Below, one piece after another: positions 48,190 to 59,021 of a stretch of DNA of 64,000 nt. The notes below the pieces were generated by a model. It saw only the letters and a list, made by a program, of their open reading frames with translations. It was not told the origin of the DNA and made no database searches. Position 1 is the first letter of the stretch. Each line of letters opens with the position of its first letter. The position numbers and the translations under genes were made by a program. Source of the DNA: Parasponia andersonii (lineage: Eukaryota; Streptophyta; Magnoliopsida; Rosales; Cannabaceae); assembly GCA_002914805.1 (NCBI GenBank), contig JXTB01000335.1:277998-341997 (forward strand). Reading direction: 5' to 3'.

Positions 48190-49086
48190 ATGGATATTAC
48201 CTTTACGGAGCAGGATGCCAGGGAGGTCCATTACCCACACAATGATGCGTTGGTCATAAAGATCAACTATGGAAGCACACAGCTATGGCGAGTATTGATC
48301 GATAATGGTAGCGCTGTCGACATCCTGTACTATGACGCCTTCAATAAGATGAGGTTGAGTGAAAGCGACCTGAAGCCCACTGTCACCCCACTCTACGGAT
48401 TTACTGGTAACAACATAATTCCCAGGGGCATGATTGAGTTAATGGTTAACGTTGGAACCTATCCTAGGGTTTCAATGGTAATGATCCAATTCTTAGTTAT
48501 GAATTGCCCCTCTGCATTTAATGCTATACTAGGAAGACTGACACTGAGGGAACTTCGAGCAGTAACTTCGATCTATCATCTCGCTATGAAGTTCTCAACT
48601 CAACAAGGAGTAAGCGAGGTGCGAGGCAACCAATATGATGCGAGTACTTGTTATAATAACTCAATAAAGCTCGCAACAAAAGATATGACACCTCACACGA
48701 TGATGGTCCAGCTACAAGGAGAAACATCAAGGAAAACATCAGAAGCGTCAGGCAAAGTGTCAAGTGGAATGTCAATCGATGACCACGACCCTCGAGAAAT
48801 TGATGGTGAGGTCAAAACTGGACCTATAGAAGACTTGGAAGATTTGCCAATCGATAGGTCTTCGAAAGTTCTTAAAATCAGAGCGAAGCTTCAAGAACCC
48901 GTGCGAGCTTCATTAATCGCTTTTCTGAAATCAAATTTGGATATTTTCGCATGGCAACATTCGGATATGGTGAGGATTGATCCGAATATCATGTGTCACC
49001 GCCTCAATATAGATACGACGAGGAAGCCTGTGCGGCAAAAAAGAAGAGCCATGAATCCAGAATGCTACGTCGCATTGAAAGAATAG
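48190..49086 (+). pseudogene. Protease region of element B
   Basis: An open stretch of 298 aa. LIDNGSAVDILYYDAF near residues 36-51 is the retropepsin active-site region, with DNG in place of the usual DSG/DTG, a form common in Tat elements. The C-terminal part (SFLKSNLDIFAWQHSDMV-like, about 240-257) is the linker that precedes reverse transcriptase. It ends at a TAG (49084) directly before the reverse transcriptase start region VEKLLEIGFIR. Confidence 0.85.
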
Positions 49087-50164
49087 GTAGAGAAGCTGCT
49101 TGAGATTGGATTCATTAGGGATTCTTTCTATCCAAACTGGCTTGCAAACCCAAATTTAGTAAAAAAACCCAACGGGAAGTGGAGAACTTGTATCGATTTC
49201 ACCGACATCAACAAGGCGTGCCCGAAGGACTATTTTCCCTTTTCGAGAATCGACCAACTCGTAGATGCGATATCGGGACATGAACTGTTAAGATTTATGG
49301 ACGCATATTTTGGATATAATCAAATCCCCATGTATGAGCTTGATGAGGAGCATACTTTGTTCATCACTGACCGAGGATTGTACTGTTACAAGAAGATACC
49401 TTTTGGACTCATCAACGTAAGAGCGACTTATCAGCATCTTGTCAATATGATGTTTGCAAAACAAATTGGTAAGACAATGAAAGTATATGTTGATGACATA
49501 CTGGTGAAATTGAAGGGAGCTGAAGATCACATCAAGCATCTTGATGAGATGTTCAAAATTCTTCAAAAATATCAGATAAGGTTAAACTCCCAGAAGTGCA
49601 CATTCGGGATAAGATCTGGAAAATTCCTGGGGTTCATGGTCAACCAGCGAGGAATCGAAGATAATTCCCAGAAGATACAAGCACTAATCGATATGCAATC
49701 CCCCGCAAACCCAAAGACGTTCAAAGCCTAGCGGGAAGAGTGACTGCATTAAGTTGACTTGTATCCAGGTCAACAGATAAGTGCCAACCATTCTTCGAAG
49801 TACTCAAGGGTTCGAAGAGATTCGAGTGGACGGAAGAATGCGAGCAGATATTTCGAGAATTGAAAGCACACTTAGGTTCTCCTCCACTCTTGTCGAAGCC
49901 AAACCTGGGGGAAGAATTGTATTTATACCTTGCTGTTTCCAAATATGTGACAAGTGCTGCATTAATTCGAGAAGAAGAAAAGATACAGCGACCGGTATAC
50001 TACATAAAAAAAAGATTGCTCGATGCCGAAGCAAGATATCCAGAGATGGAGAAGTTGACATTAGCACTCATCGTCGCATCCAGGAAGCTTCGACCTTATT
50101 TTCATGCGCACTCCATCAAAGTTTTCATGAATTTTCTGTTAAAGTAGGTCTTGTAAAAACCTGA
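49087..50164 (+). pseudogene. Reverse transcriptase and first RNase H region of element B
   Basis: Begins VEKLLEIGFIRDSFYPNWLA and continues with KWRTCIDFTDINKACPKDY and the catalytic YVDDILVK near 49489-49512. A frame change near 49725 and a stop near 49753 lie between reverse transcriptase and RNase H. The RNase H follows (LYLYLAVSKYVTSAALIREE near 49919-49978, RRPVYYIKKRLLDAEARYP-like near 49990-50040). Not functional as it stands. Confidence 0.88.
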
Positions 50165-50198
50165 AGTTTTAGGACGACTACTTAAGTGGACAATTGAG

Positions 50199-50588
50199 TT
50201 GAGTCAGTTTGACATCAATTTTCAATCCCGCACTGCGATTAAAAGGCAAACTCTCGTAGATTTCATTGCAGAATTCACATATGATGTCAATCTTCCCATA
50301 GAAGTAATCGAAAAACATGCTACAGATTTATCAAAATTGTGGAAACTTTACGTTGATAGATCGTCAAACGAGAATGGAGTCGGTGCGGGCTTAGTACTAA
50401 TCAGTCTTGAAGGGCACAATATTCATTGTGTACTTCGTTTCAAATTTTTAGCATTAAATAATGAGACAGAATATGAAACACTGATAGCTGGGCTAAAGCT
50501 CACACGAGAAATGATGGTCGAAATGATTGAAGTATACAGTGATTCCCAGCTGGTCGTTTGTCAAATGATCGGCGATTATCAAGCATGA
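50199..50588 (+). pseudogene. Second, archaeal-type RNase H of element B
   Basis: LYVDRSSNENGVGAGLVLIS, then NNETEYETLIAGLKL and EVYSDSQLVV supply the D..E..D acid triad of the extra RNase H found in Tat-lineage elements, distinct from the Ty3-type RNase H before it. It ends at a TGA that continues in frame into the integrase region. Confidence 0.85.
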
Positions 50589-50597
50589 GAAGAAAAA

Positions 50598-51617
50598 ATG
50601 ATGGCTTATTTAAAGGAAGTACAGAGACTCTTCTCGACATTTACTGCCTATAACATTCAACTTCTTCCTCGTATTAAAAATACTCGGGCAGATACTCTAG
50701 CTAAGCTCGCCTCAACAAAAGATGCTGAATTACTAAAGGTAGTCCCTGTCGAATTTCTTGCAAAACCAAGTATCGAAGTAGAGCCCCAAATAACCATGCC
50801 GATTGACAAGAAACCATCGTGGATGGATCCGATAATGAAGTATATACAAAATGGCGACCTCCCCGAAAATAAAGACGATGCAAAACGACTTCGAATGAAG
50901 GCAGCTCGCTATGTCATCTATGATGAGAAGCTTTATCGAAGAAGTTTTAGTTCGCCGTTGTTATTATGTGTTGATGAAGAAAAAACACACTACATTATAA
51001 GGGAAATTTACGAAGGAATATGTGGAAACCATTCTGGGGGGCAGGCACTTGTGAACAAAGTTCTAAGACAATGGTATTTTTGGTCAACTATGAAGAAGGA
51101 TACAATGGAATTTGCTAAGAGGTGTGACAAATGTCAACGATTTGCAACTCTTCCTAGAATGCCACCTATTCCTCTAACTCCAATGACCAGTCCATGGCCA
51201 TTTGCAGTGTGGAGATTTGATATTATCGGAATACTTCCATTGGCGCGAGGTGGATTAAAATGTGCAGTAGTCGCAGTCAATTATTTCACCAAGTGGACAG
51301 AAGCTGAAGCCTTGAGTACCATTTCCGCAAAGAAGATGATAGATTTTGTTTATAAATCTATAATCTGCAGTTATGGTATACCACATACCATAATTTCTGA
51401 TAATGGGAAACAATTTGACTGCGATGAGTTCCGTAACTTCTGCAACAACTTAGGCATCAAGAAGNNNNNNNNNNNNNNNNNNNNNNNNNNNNNNNNNNNN
51501 NNNNNNNNNNNNNNNNNNNNNNNNNNNNNNNNNAGCACGGTGCTGGCGTATTTGGACTCTCTTGGGAAGAACCATATGTTATTGATGCTGTTATTTGACC
51601 TGAGACATAGAAGTTAG
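50598..51617 (+). pseudogene. Integrase of element B, interrupted by a sequence gap
   Basis: The HHCC finger (H..GNHSGGQ..CDKCQRF near 51030-51140) is followed by the catalytic core with FDIIG near 51220 and YGIPHTIISDNGKQF near 51374-51417. The 69 Ns at 51465-51533 fall where the third acid residue is expected, so integrity cannot be judged. Confidence 0.85.
51465..51533. other. Run of N (69 bases)
   Basis: Gap inside the integrase coding region. The true length is unknown. Confidence 1.
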
Positions 51618-51689
51618 CTCGCACTAGTGGACAAAAGATCGAGCATACTTGGAATGCAGAACAACTTCGTCACTATTATCAGTAAATCT

Positions 51690-51825
51690 TTATGTATTCA
51701 TCATTCGCGGGGCATCTTGTATTCGTCATTCGTCAATGAAGATAACTATTTATATTCGTCATTTGTTGGTCGTCATTCGTTGTTCGTCATTCGTTATTCG
51801 TCATTCGTCGTCATCAAGAAGAATG
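51690..51825. repeat. ATTCGTC-type short tandem repeat in element B
   Basis: Repeats of (A/T)TTCGTC with small interruptions, densest at 51770-51822. They lie just after the integrase and before the antisense gene. Confidence 0.85.
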
Positions 51826-52465
51826 TCTCCTCATCGATCATTCAATTTGGTTCACCTTTTATAGTTTTATGGCAGTCTTCGAACACCATAAAACTCAGGG
51901 GGCAGTGGGATCAGAATATTATCTCATACTTGCTTCCTAAGGGACTATGCAAATGTCCATTTAGAGGTTGGAATTTTAGAAATCACTGTTGTCGCTGCTG
52001 AATTTCTAAAACTTTAAGAAAATCTTAGGATTTTCTCCTCGCTTCATGCCATAGCATGTCGTATTACGCAATTTCTCTCCTCGAACAACAAAGTAACTAA
52101 GTAAAACATTCATTGTTCGATGTGATATATTGCTATATTACATTTTGCCATAGAACTTTTGAAAAATAGTATTGAGTTCGCATCACTCATACTTAATGTT
52201 TTCTTAAGCGACCTAATCTATCCTAACACTTAAAACCCATTTTAAGTTTGTTGGATTCGAATTACAATAGCGTACCGATCAGTCACCTATTGATTGACTA
52301 CTTGGTTAAATTATGGATCTTTATATTACAATGCAATGTTTTAATTGTTTTGTAGGAATAAACCATTTATTGATAAAAGCTTACACCCGTACGCAAGAAA
52401 AGTATTACAAACAAAAATGGGACTAAGCTCGCATTATTCTGAAATTATTAAAAAAAAAAAAAAAC

Positions 52466-54602
52466 CTATGCAAATGTGCTCGCTCCACCGTCTCCAGATT
52501 TGGCAGCCTCGACTTCTCTCCAACTCTGGACAAGCATGACCACATCTTCACCAAGGATGGAAAAGTCGAAGTCCTGATGCTCGCAGAAGATATTATATAT
52601 TATGGTCGACGAGGCGATGTCACTGGCTTTTTCTTCGAGCTCCTTGCCTTTAGTAGCCTTGAACTCTTCTATAGCCTTGTGAACCGTCTCTGTTGTCGCC
52701 TCTTTCATGCGATCCGGATGCTCGGAGATGATCTTCTCAAGTTCTTTAATTTTCTCCTCGAGCTTCTCCTTTTCAAGCTTTTCCTTGGTCAGAGCTTCGA
52801 GCAGCTGCTGCCTCTCTAATTTGAAGGCTTTTCTCTCTTTCTTGTGAGCTTTCTCCGAGTCCTCGAATGCTTGGGTTATTTCTTCGACTTTTTCGACTTT
52901 TTTCAAACATTCAAGGATTAAGTCATGCATCAGGACAGCAGCTGCAGCAGTCTGAAAATATAACACATCAATACTAGAAAAGTACGTTGAAGAGTGAAGA
53001 TAGAGGATACTTACATTCGCCAACATCTTCATTGCAGAGCTGAAGGTGATCATGACTGGTCGTCGCTTCATCCTCTCCCAGCCATCCTAAGAGGTAAAAT
53101 GGTCAACGAAGGCCGTGCTCATACCAGCTTTTTCTGGCAGATGGCGAAGGAGTGCGAAAAACTCCTCGTCTTTATCGACCTGGCTCGGTCCTTCATCAGG
53201 AGTGGCCATCTCCTTGGATGGCTCAGATTGGCTTGTAGTTAGTGGAGGCTGAGAAGGAGGTGAGCTTGTTGGGATGTCTTCAAAGGTGACCTTTCGTTTC
53301 TTTGAAGTGTCAATCTTCTCTTTCCCTTTCAATGAAGGTGGTGTGCCGTCTGGTGTCTTGGACTTTGCCATCGACCCCAGAGTTGAAGGTGGTGCTCGCA
53401 GTCCGTTGCCGATTGTCATATCTATACAGATGATTGGTTAGCATACAAGGTGTACGATGCGACAAAAAGAAGAGAAAAATAACTACCTTCTTGTTGCTGA
53501 GAAATCGGTGGCGAAGCGGCTTCTAGAGATGATAGTTCCAAGGTTGTAGGAGTGGCTGGTGCTTTTCGTTTCCTAGGTTTAGAAGATGAGGCACTCTTAT
53601 CCTTTTGCTTCCTTGGCTTCTTCTTCGTGCTCGAGGGTTTGGTTGGACGATGGATAGAATCTGGACAGACGGCTCTCCTTGGAAGCAGTCTGCAAGCAAC
53701 TAAGTTCTTAGACGTTCCAAGCTTCTTATAATCAAATTCTTCAATCGGAAAGTTGTTTATTTTATACACCCTTGCGAGCTGCTCTTTGGAGAAACCTGGT
53801 CATTCCCTGTTATCTGCGTTGACATACGAATGCGATCAGAATAATATATTTATGTAAGGAAGGCAATAAGTTGAAAGTTACCTACTAAGGTTCTGAAAGA
53901 AGCCGTTATCCGCGTAGTCAACGTGGAAAAATGGACTTTTCTATTTTCCCATGTTGTTGCGGACCTCGTAGATAGTTTTTATGGCTTGGTTCGACCATTT
54001 GCTCACATAGAAGCTGAAGTGTGACGGGTTTGATTTTACTTAGTAGAACCAAGCGAACTCTTCAGGAGTGGGGGTTTCTAAACTTAATTTATGGTATAGT
54101 ATGTACAGGCCTACCATATATCTATATGTGTTTGGAGTTAGTTGAAAAGGGACGACTCCATAGTAATCGATGATTGATTTTATGTATGGATGAAGTGGGA
54201 GGTAGATACCGCATTTGAGAACTGCTTCAGAGAATGAGGCAATTCCGCGAGGTAGTGTGTGTGGTCGATTGAACTCCATGGGAAGCCGAAGAGGGTTGGC
54301 GATCTTGTAGTTACATACAATCTTATTGAGCTTGTTCATTGTACAGCTCATCTTTATATTGGTACATGACCAATCCCCCTCCACATATTGGTAACCCGTT
54401 GCAAATGCAGGGCATCCCTGATATGCCGAGGCCATTGGTCCGGAGGAAGGTCGCCTATGCGAGGACTATTTTGCCTGACCCCAATTATCTCTACTTCAGG
54501 TTCTGGCTCAAGGTAGTCATCGAGATTTATAGAGCTAACGCTGGTATTGGAAGATTCTCCTAAGAATGCATTCCCTTCCCTAAAATCCTCATTACTAGAC
54601 AT
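52466..54602 (-). pseudogene. Antisense gene of element B (PF04195-like domain, coiled coil, spliced structure)
   Basis: Runs opposite to gag-pol between integrase and 3' LTR. From its ATG at 54602: an acidic N terminus; then a block (54350-54040) with LPRGIASFSEAVLKCGIYLP, LHPYIKSIIDYYGVVPFQL and TPNTYRYMVGLYILYHKL, resembling the plant family annotated as putative gypsy-type transposon (PF04195); a Lys/Ser/Pro-rich linker (53700-53090); and a long charged coiled coil (about 52920-52620). Two segments look like introns, because removing them keeps the frame: about 53487-53410 (GTAGTT..TATAG) and about 53009-52953 (GTAAGT..TTTCAG). A frame change near 54440 and stops near 54040, 53946 and 53089 break it. 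Extra antisense frames in this position are reported for Tat elements; the function is unknown. Confidence 0.75.
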
Positions 54603-54867
54603 CTGAAAAGAAATATGGATGCGTTTAGTCCTATGCGAGCATCATGGATCTTCACTATATGCGAGCAATTATGGGGGTCATCCTAGGATTGCATCATCAA
54701 GCTGCTCATCGGAATTTTTTCTAATCGATCTACAGATTCATAAAAAGTGTTCGAGCAGTTCTTCGATAATTCGTCACTTGGCTGATTATAGTTTTCAAAA
54801 AATAAGGATTCAGATCCGAAAATTCTTAATAGGGTTCATCAATCATCAAAAAAATGTTCTATTCTAA

Positions 54868-55613
54868 ATTAACAGAGCGGGTCTGAAAAATTACAATTTT
54901 TCATTCCATCCGAGTGTGGGATGAGTTCTTATTTAGGGTATTTAAGCTCTGCGATTTGTCCCTATTTCTAGAAATAAAATCTGAGAGTTTTCTGAAAAAT
55001 CGAAGAACAATAAGAGAGAGAGAGGATATATACTAACCTTTCTTCGAAGATTGAAGGACCGAGATATCGTGTGAAGGATTGCGCTGATAACTTGATCGGA
55101 GAAGATGAAGGATTTGTGCGAGCTATGAAACAGAAGAGGACGCCGAGGGGATTTTCCTTATGAGTGCTTCGGACTTCAGAAGTGAGAGAAACAGGGCGAT
55201 AGAGTTCGAGTTTTGAAGAAGAAGCGGATAAAATTTTTCGATATATATGTCGAGCATCATCAAATCACAGCTGTAGATCAAGATATTTAATTTTCAGATC
55301 CAAAGTCCGAAGTTCACGCGGGAGTTGATTTTCCGAAATTAAATCGGTATTTTTTCAAAATTTAAAACGACTCAATTTAAGACAATAGCTGGTGTCATCA
55401 CTATCATTGTGTCTGCTCAAAAAATGGAAAAGTCTCCTCGAGTTTTGCTGAGAAAAGGTGACACGTGGTTTCATCTGTCAGGAGAAGGTATACGTGGTTC
55501 TGAAAAGATGTGATTTGAGAATTGACGATTCTTTGAAGATCTCAAGATAATGTCATGACGTCGCATTTATAAGCTCCATTTTGTCCTAAAGAACTAATGG
55601 AGTTGGGGGCAAT
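54868..55613. other. Leader of the antisense gene and 3' untranslated region of element B
   Basis: No frame recognised. It contains a (GA)n run near 55013-55023 and ends in the GTTGGGGGCAAT purine tract. Any promoter of the antisense gene should lie here or in the 3' LTR. Confidence 0.55.
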
Positions 55614-56251
55614 TGTTGTGCGGTCTAAAAACCTATATGTTAGTTAATGCCAGAAAGGGAAAGTAAGCGACTAAGAAAATGTGTCAGGTCGCACGAGTAA
55701 GTTAAGTGCGATCTCTTCCGAGTAAGTCGAATGCGACCTCCCTCCAAATAAAGTGTGACCTCTTCTGAATGAGTTAAGTGCGACCAAAATAAAAAAGAAA
55801 CTAGACCAAGCTTCGTCAAACGGGTAATCTAAAAAGAAAGAGAAATAAAAGTTTCTCTTTCAAGATCGATCAGTCATCTCATTTAAGTTATTACCCAGTT
55901 ATATTATTACTCAAATTATATTTTCTGATTATACACTTACCTATTTTCACAATTCGGAAGCATTGAGCCACCCTCACCTATATAAAGGGAGTTTAATGCT
56001 ATTTTGAGGGATCTTTGGCTTCTGGGGAGAACTTTGGGGATTTATTATTTTTTCTTCTTGGAAACTTAATGAAATTCTTGTAATCCTCCAGAAAATAGTG
56101 AATAACAGTAGACGTAGGCTCATATTTTTTGGGGCCGAACCACTATAAAATTCTTGTCTCTTTTTACTTGCTTTGATTGATCAACCCTTTTAACACATAA
56201 ATCACATCTTGCAATTTCTTAAATTCATTATTGACAAAACCTTCGTCAATA
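55614..56251 (+). repeat. 3' LTR of element B
   Basis: 638 bp. Starts TGTTGTGCGG and ends CGTCAATA where the 5' LTR has CGTCAACA. TATAG follows. Confidence 0.93.
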
Positions 56252-56256
56252 TATAG

Positions 56257-56880
56257 TAATTGTTTTTAGTTGATACAATTAATAAAATTCGAGTATTGAT
56301 GGGTATGATTACAAATTTGAAACTAGCCTTAGCATGGTTGATCCTCTGTTTTCTTTTTATCTTTTTAATTTTCAATACATGATTCATGGGGTATATATAT
56401 ATTGATGTGAAATTGTGAATGAAACATATTAATTTCTTTATTCTCTCTGTCATAGTAATGAATAGTGAATAGGGCCTATTTGATCTAGATCTAGAGTTTG
56501 ATATAAATAGTAGTAATTTGGACTGAAATGACTTTTATAGGAGTATTTTGGAAAAAGACTTTTTTAACAGGGTTATATTGTTGTTTTGCAGGAGCAATGA
56601 TCAATGAATACTCTCCTTAATGCCACCGAAAATATAATCTATGACATATACGTCTTTAAAGACATTATGCGTGTTTTTTTTTTTTTTTTAAAAACAACGA
56701 ATAATCCTCCAAAAAAGGAACTTTATTAAAACAGTGCAAAAAACATATAAGGAAAAATCAAAGAGACATTTGCAAATCCTACGTACAATCAAGAAAATCT
56801 GTTGTAAAGCAAAGCTTTATATAAAGGCAAAGTTCTATAATCTTTACTATATATAGCTAAATATAAGAGACTCAGGAGTA
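56257..56880. other. Intergenic, nothing recognised
   Basis: AT-rich DNA with a poly-T run near 56676-56690. This is the continuation of the region that was split by element B. Confidence 0.5.
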
Positions 56881-56899
56881 GATCACCACTATTACATTC

Positions 56900-57222
56900 T
56901 ATTTCTATTTAAAACTACAAGAGCAACCAATCTATGATCACAAAAATTGGCTTCACGATACAAATGAGAAAGTAAAAAATCATCGCTTTTGAAAGAGAGA
57001 GTATACGGATCAAACATTCATTGCGTATAACAGTTGCATATATGGAAATTGTGTCAATGATGGCTGAATTAATATATAATTGAGTTATCACTCTCAAGCC
57101 AAAGCTTTCAACATCCATTCTAATGAGCAATGTTAATGGCATTAATCACCGCCCCTATCTCAACTTCTAATGAGCAATGTTAATGGCATTAATCACCGCC
57201 CATATCTCAACTTCAAAAGCCA
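56900..57222 (-). pseudogene. Relic of a plant RNase H-like (RVT_3 type) domain
   Basis: On the minus strand, from 57222: FEVEIWAVINAINIAH, a duplicated copy of the same stretch, then MDVESFGLRVITQLY (57120 onward) and, after a frame change, SHLYREANFCDHRLVALVV (about 56973-56915). The order and wording fit the RNase H-like domain seen in plant non-LTR-type genes (an A-E-x-W-A-x-x-x-A helix, then x-E-S-D/F, then H-x-x-R-E-A-N-x-x-A-D/H). No reverse transcriptase is visible beside it. Confidence 0.45.
57121..57214. repeat. 47-bp tandem duplication
   Basis: TAATGAGCAATGTTAATGGC and the following bases occur at 57121 and again at 57168, differing by one base. The duplication falls inside the RNase H-like relic, repeating its AVINAINIAH segment. 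Confidence 0.92.
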
Positions 57223-57229
57223 AGCAGTC

Positions 57230-58521
57230 ACCAAACAAAAAAAAAAAAGAAAAAAAAAAACTAAAACAGCCATGATCAAAGCCTTGATGTTTCGAAATAA
57301 ACCCCCACAAGCAGCTAGCACAAGCACACTATGGGCAGCTCTTTCAATATTTTTAACTTTGATCCATCAAGGAGGAGGGGAAGCACCTTAAAAGACATTA
57401 TTATAATGCGCGTTATGATAGAATTTATTTGCTTTCATTAACATAAATAATTTTTTGATTTTGGTTTCTGAAAGAAAAGTTTAGGACAGTCACAACGGTC
57501 TATTAGTTAATTAGTTAATCCTCACCATTATAAATGAACATGACACTAATCAACGGTTCAAACTGAACATTCATATATTCTTTCCATAGCATTGGGCCCA
57601 TTTTAGCTTGGCGTATGTGGCGGTCAGTTAGAAAAAATTAGTGAGATATAGCTAATAACGAGTGAGAGTGTGGTGGAATGAATAGAACAAAATGACCAAA
57701 CAAAGAATATGAAAAGATTACACTTTATAGGCCTGGTTTGGGTCCCCTCACGTGTGGGTGTTAGACCATAAGTCCATAACCAATCAGAAAATAGTCTATG
57801 GTCTATACATATAGCAGTACACGTACACCCGATGTTTCTGACCGGCAGGAGATAGAACTAGGCCCAGGACCACCATGATCACCATGTGACTGCCAGTCTC
57901 TCAGTAGCAACTAGCAAAAAAAAAAAAAAGAGCATCATACTTCTGTCTCTCTGTTTAAATTTCTGTCTAAGGAATCTCAGGGGAGGGTCGTTTAGGTCCC
58001 CTACTTGGGTCCTTCTCTATCCCCCTTTACCTGATTGACACGTGGATTTTTGTATTGTTGCAGTGACGTGGCCATGAATCCATGATTGTAGTGGCAGCAC
58101 TGCAGTTACCCGGATAGATGATGAGCTGAGCTTCTCACGTTCGTCGGCTTCTATATATAATAATAATAATATGTATGTGTGTGTCTGTCTGTTTCCCACT
58201 TTAGCTATTTATATCTCTCGCAATCAATTTTATAAGCCATAGGCTTCTATAGAGGGATAAATTATAAGGAAATTTCCCACAATAATTATCAGATAATAAG
58301 TCTTTCTTTTAGTTTGGTTTTTAAGGTGTGGGAAGGGAAATTGAGAAATGACTAGAAATTTTAAGTCCTGCGAGGAGTATGCTCCTAGATACTATATATG
58401 CTAACATGAATTTATACTAATGACATCGTTAATATTCTAGTGTAATCTTTTTGTACGAAAAGACGAAAATTCTCAGTCATTACAATATATATATATACAT
58501 ATATATATTTATAATGGTAGC
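57230..58521. other. Intergenic, nothing recognised
   Basis: Contains poly-A runs (57238-57262, 57917-57930) and an (AT)n tract near 58488-58508. No gene recognised on either strand. Confidence 0.5.
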
Positions 58522-58526
58522 ATAAC

Positions 58527-58980
58527 TGACGCAATAGGTCGCTAGATTTCACTCTAACTTGCGTTCTCACGATGAAAAAAGAAATAAGTAAAATTCTCAA
58601 AGAGAATTTAGAAGAGAAAACTAAGATTTGATTGACGATTGGATGATTACAACTCTTGCCAATGAAAACAATTTATACAAATTTAGGATTAATCTAAACT
58701 ATCTAATAAAATAATTCTAAGAAACTTACAACTATACACCTAGCACCTACCAACCAAACATATTTAAATTGTTCACCTAACATACTTCAAATAAACAAAT
58801 TGTTCACCTAACACACTTCAAATAAACAAGCTAAATAATCTAACACTTTTCAAATAAATAAGTCTACAAAACCTAACACACAAAAGTATTCTACCAACCA
58901 ATGAAATGTTCATTAGATTGGGTTTTGGAATTTTGAGACTTAGCTTTGGGTCATAGATTTGATTGTGGGCTGCTACATCA
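58527..58980 (-). repeat. 3' LTR of element C
   Basis: 454 bp. In element orientation it begins TGATGTAGCAGCCCAC and ends ..GCGTCA. It contains a tandem-like stretch, CACCTAACAYACTTCAAATAAACAA, repeated with variation near 58775-58870. Confidence 0.9.
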
Positions 58981-59021
58981 GTTCTCCCCCTCTTGAAAAA
59001 AAAAACTCATTCTCGAGTTGC

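Larger units (their letters stand above)
45541..56251 (+). mobile_element. Tat-like Ty3/gypsy LTR retrotransposon B (10.7 kb) with antisense gene
   Basis: The LTRs at 45541-46178 and 55614-56251 are each 638 bp. The target duplication TATAG is at 45536-45540 and 56252-56256. The element contains gag, protease, reverse transcriptase, an RNase H, a second (archaeal-type) RNase H and integrase on the plus strand, then about 3 kb of minus-strand gene before a GTTGGGGGCAAT purine tract and the 3' LTR. The dual RNase H and the extra antisense frame are known traits of the Tat lineage. Many stops and a 69-base N run mean it is not autonomous now. Confidence 0.93.

Noticed and set aside
51600..52010. 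Plus-strand 71-124 aa frames after integrase in element B
   Set aside because: They are translations of the ATTCGTC repeat and its flanks (RHSSFV-type repeats) and lack any domain.
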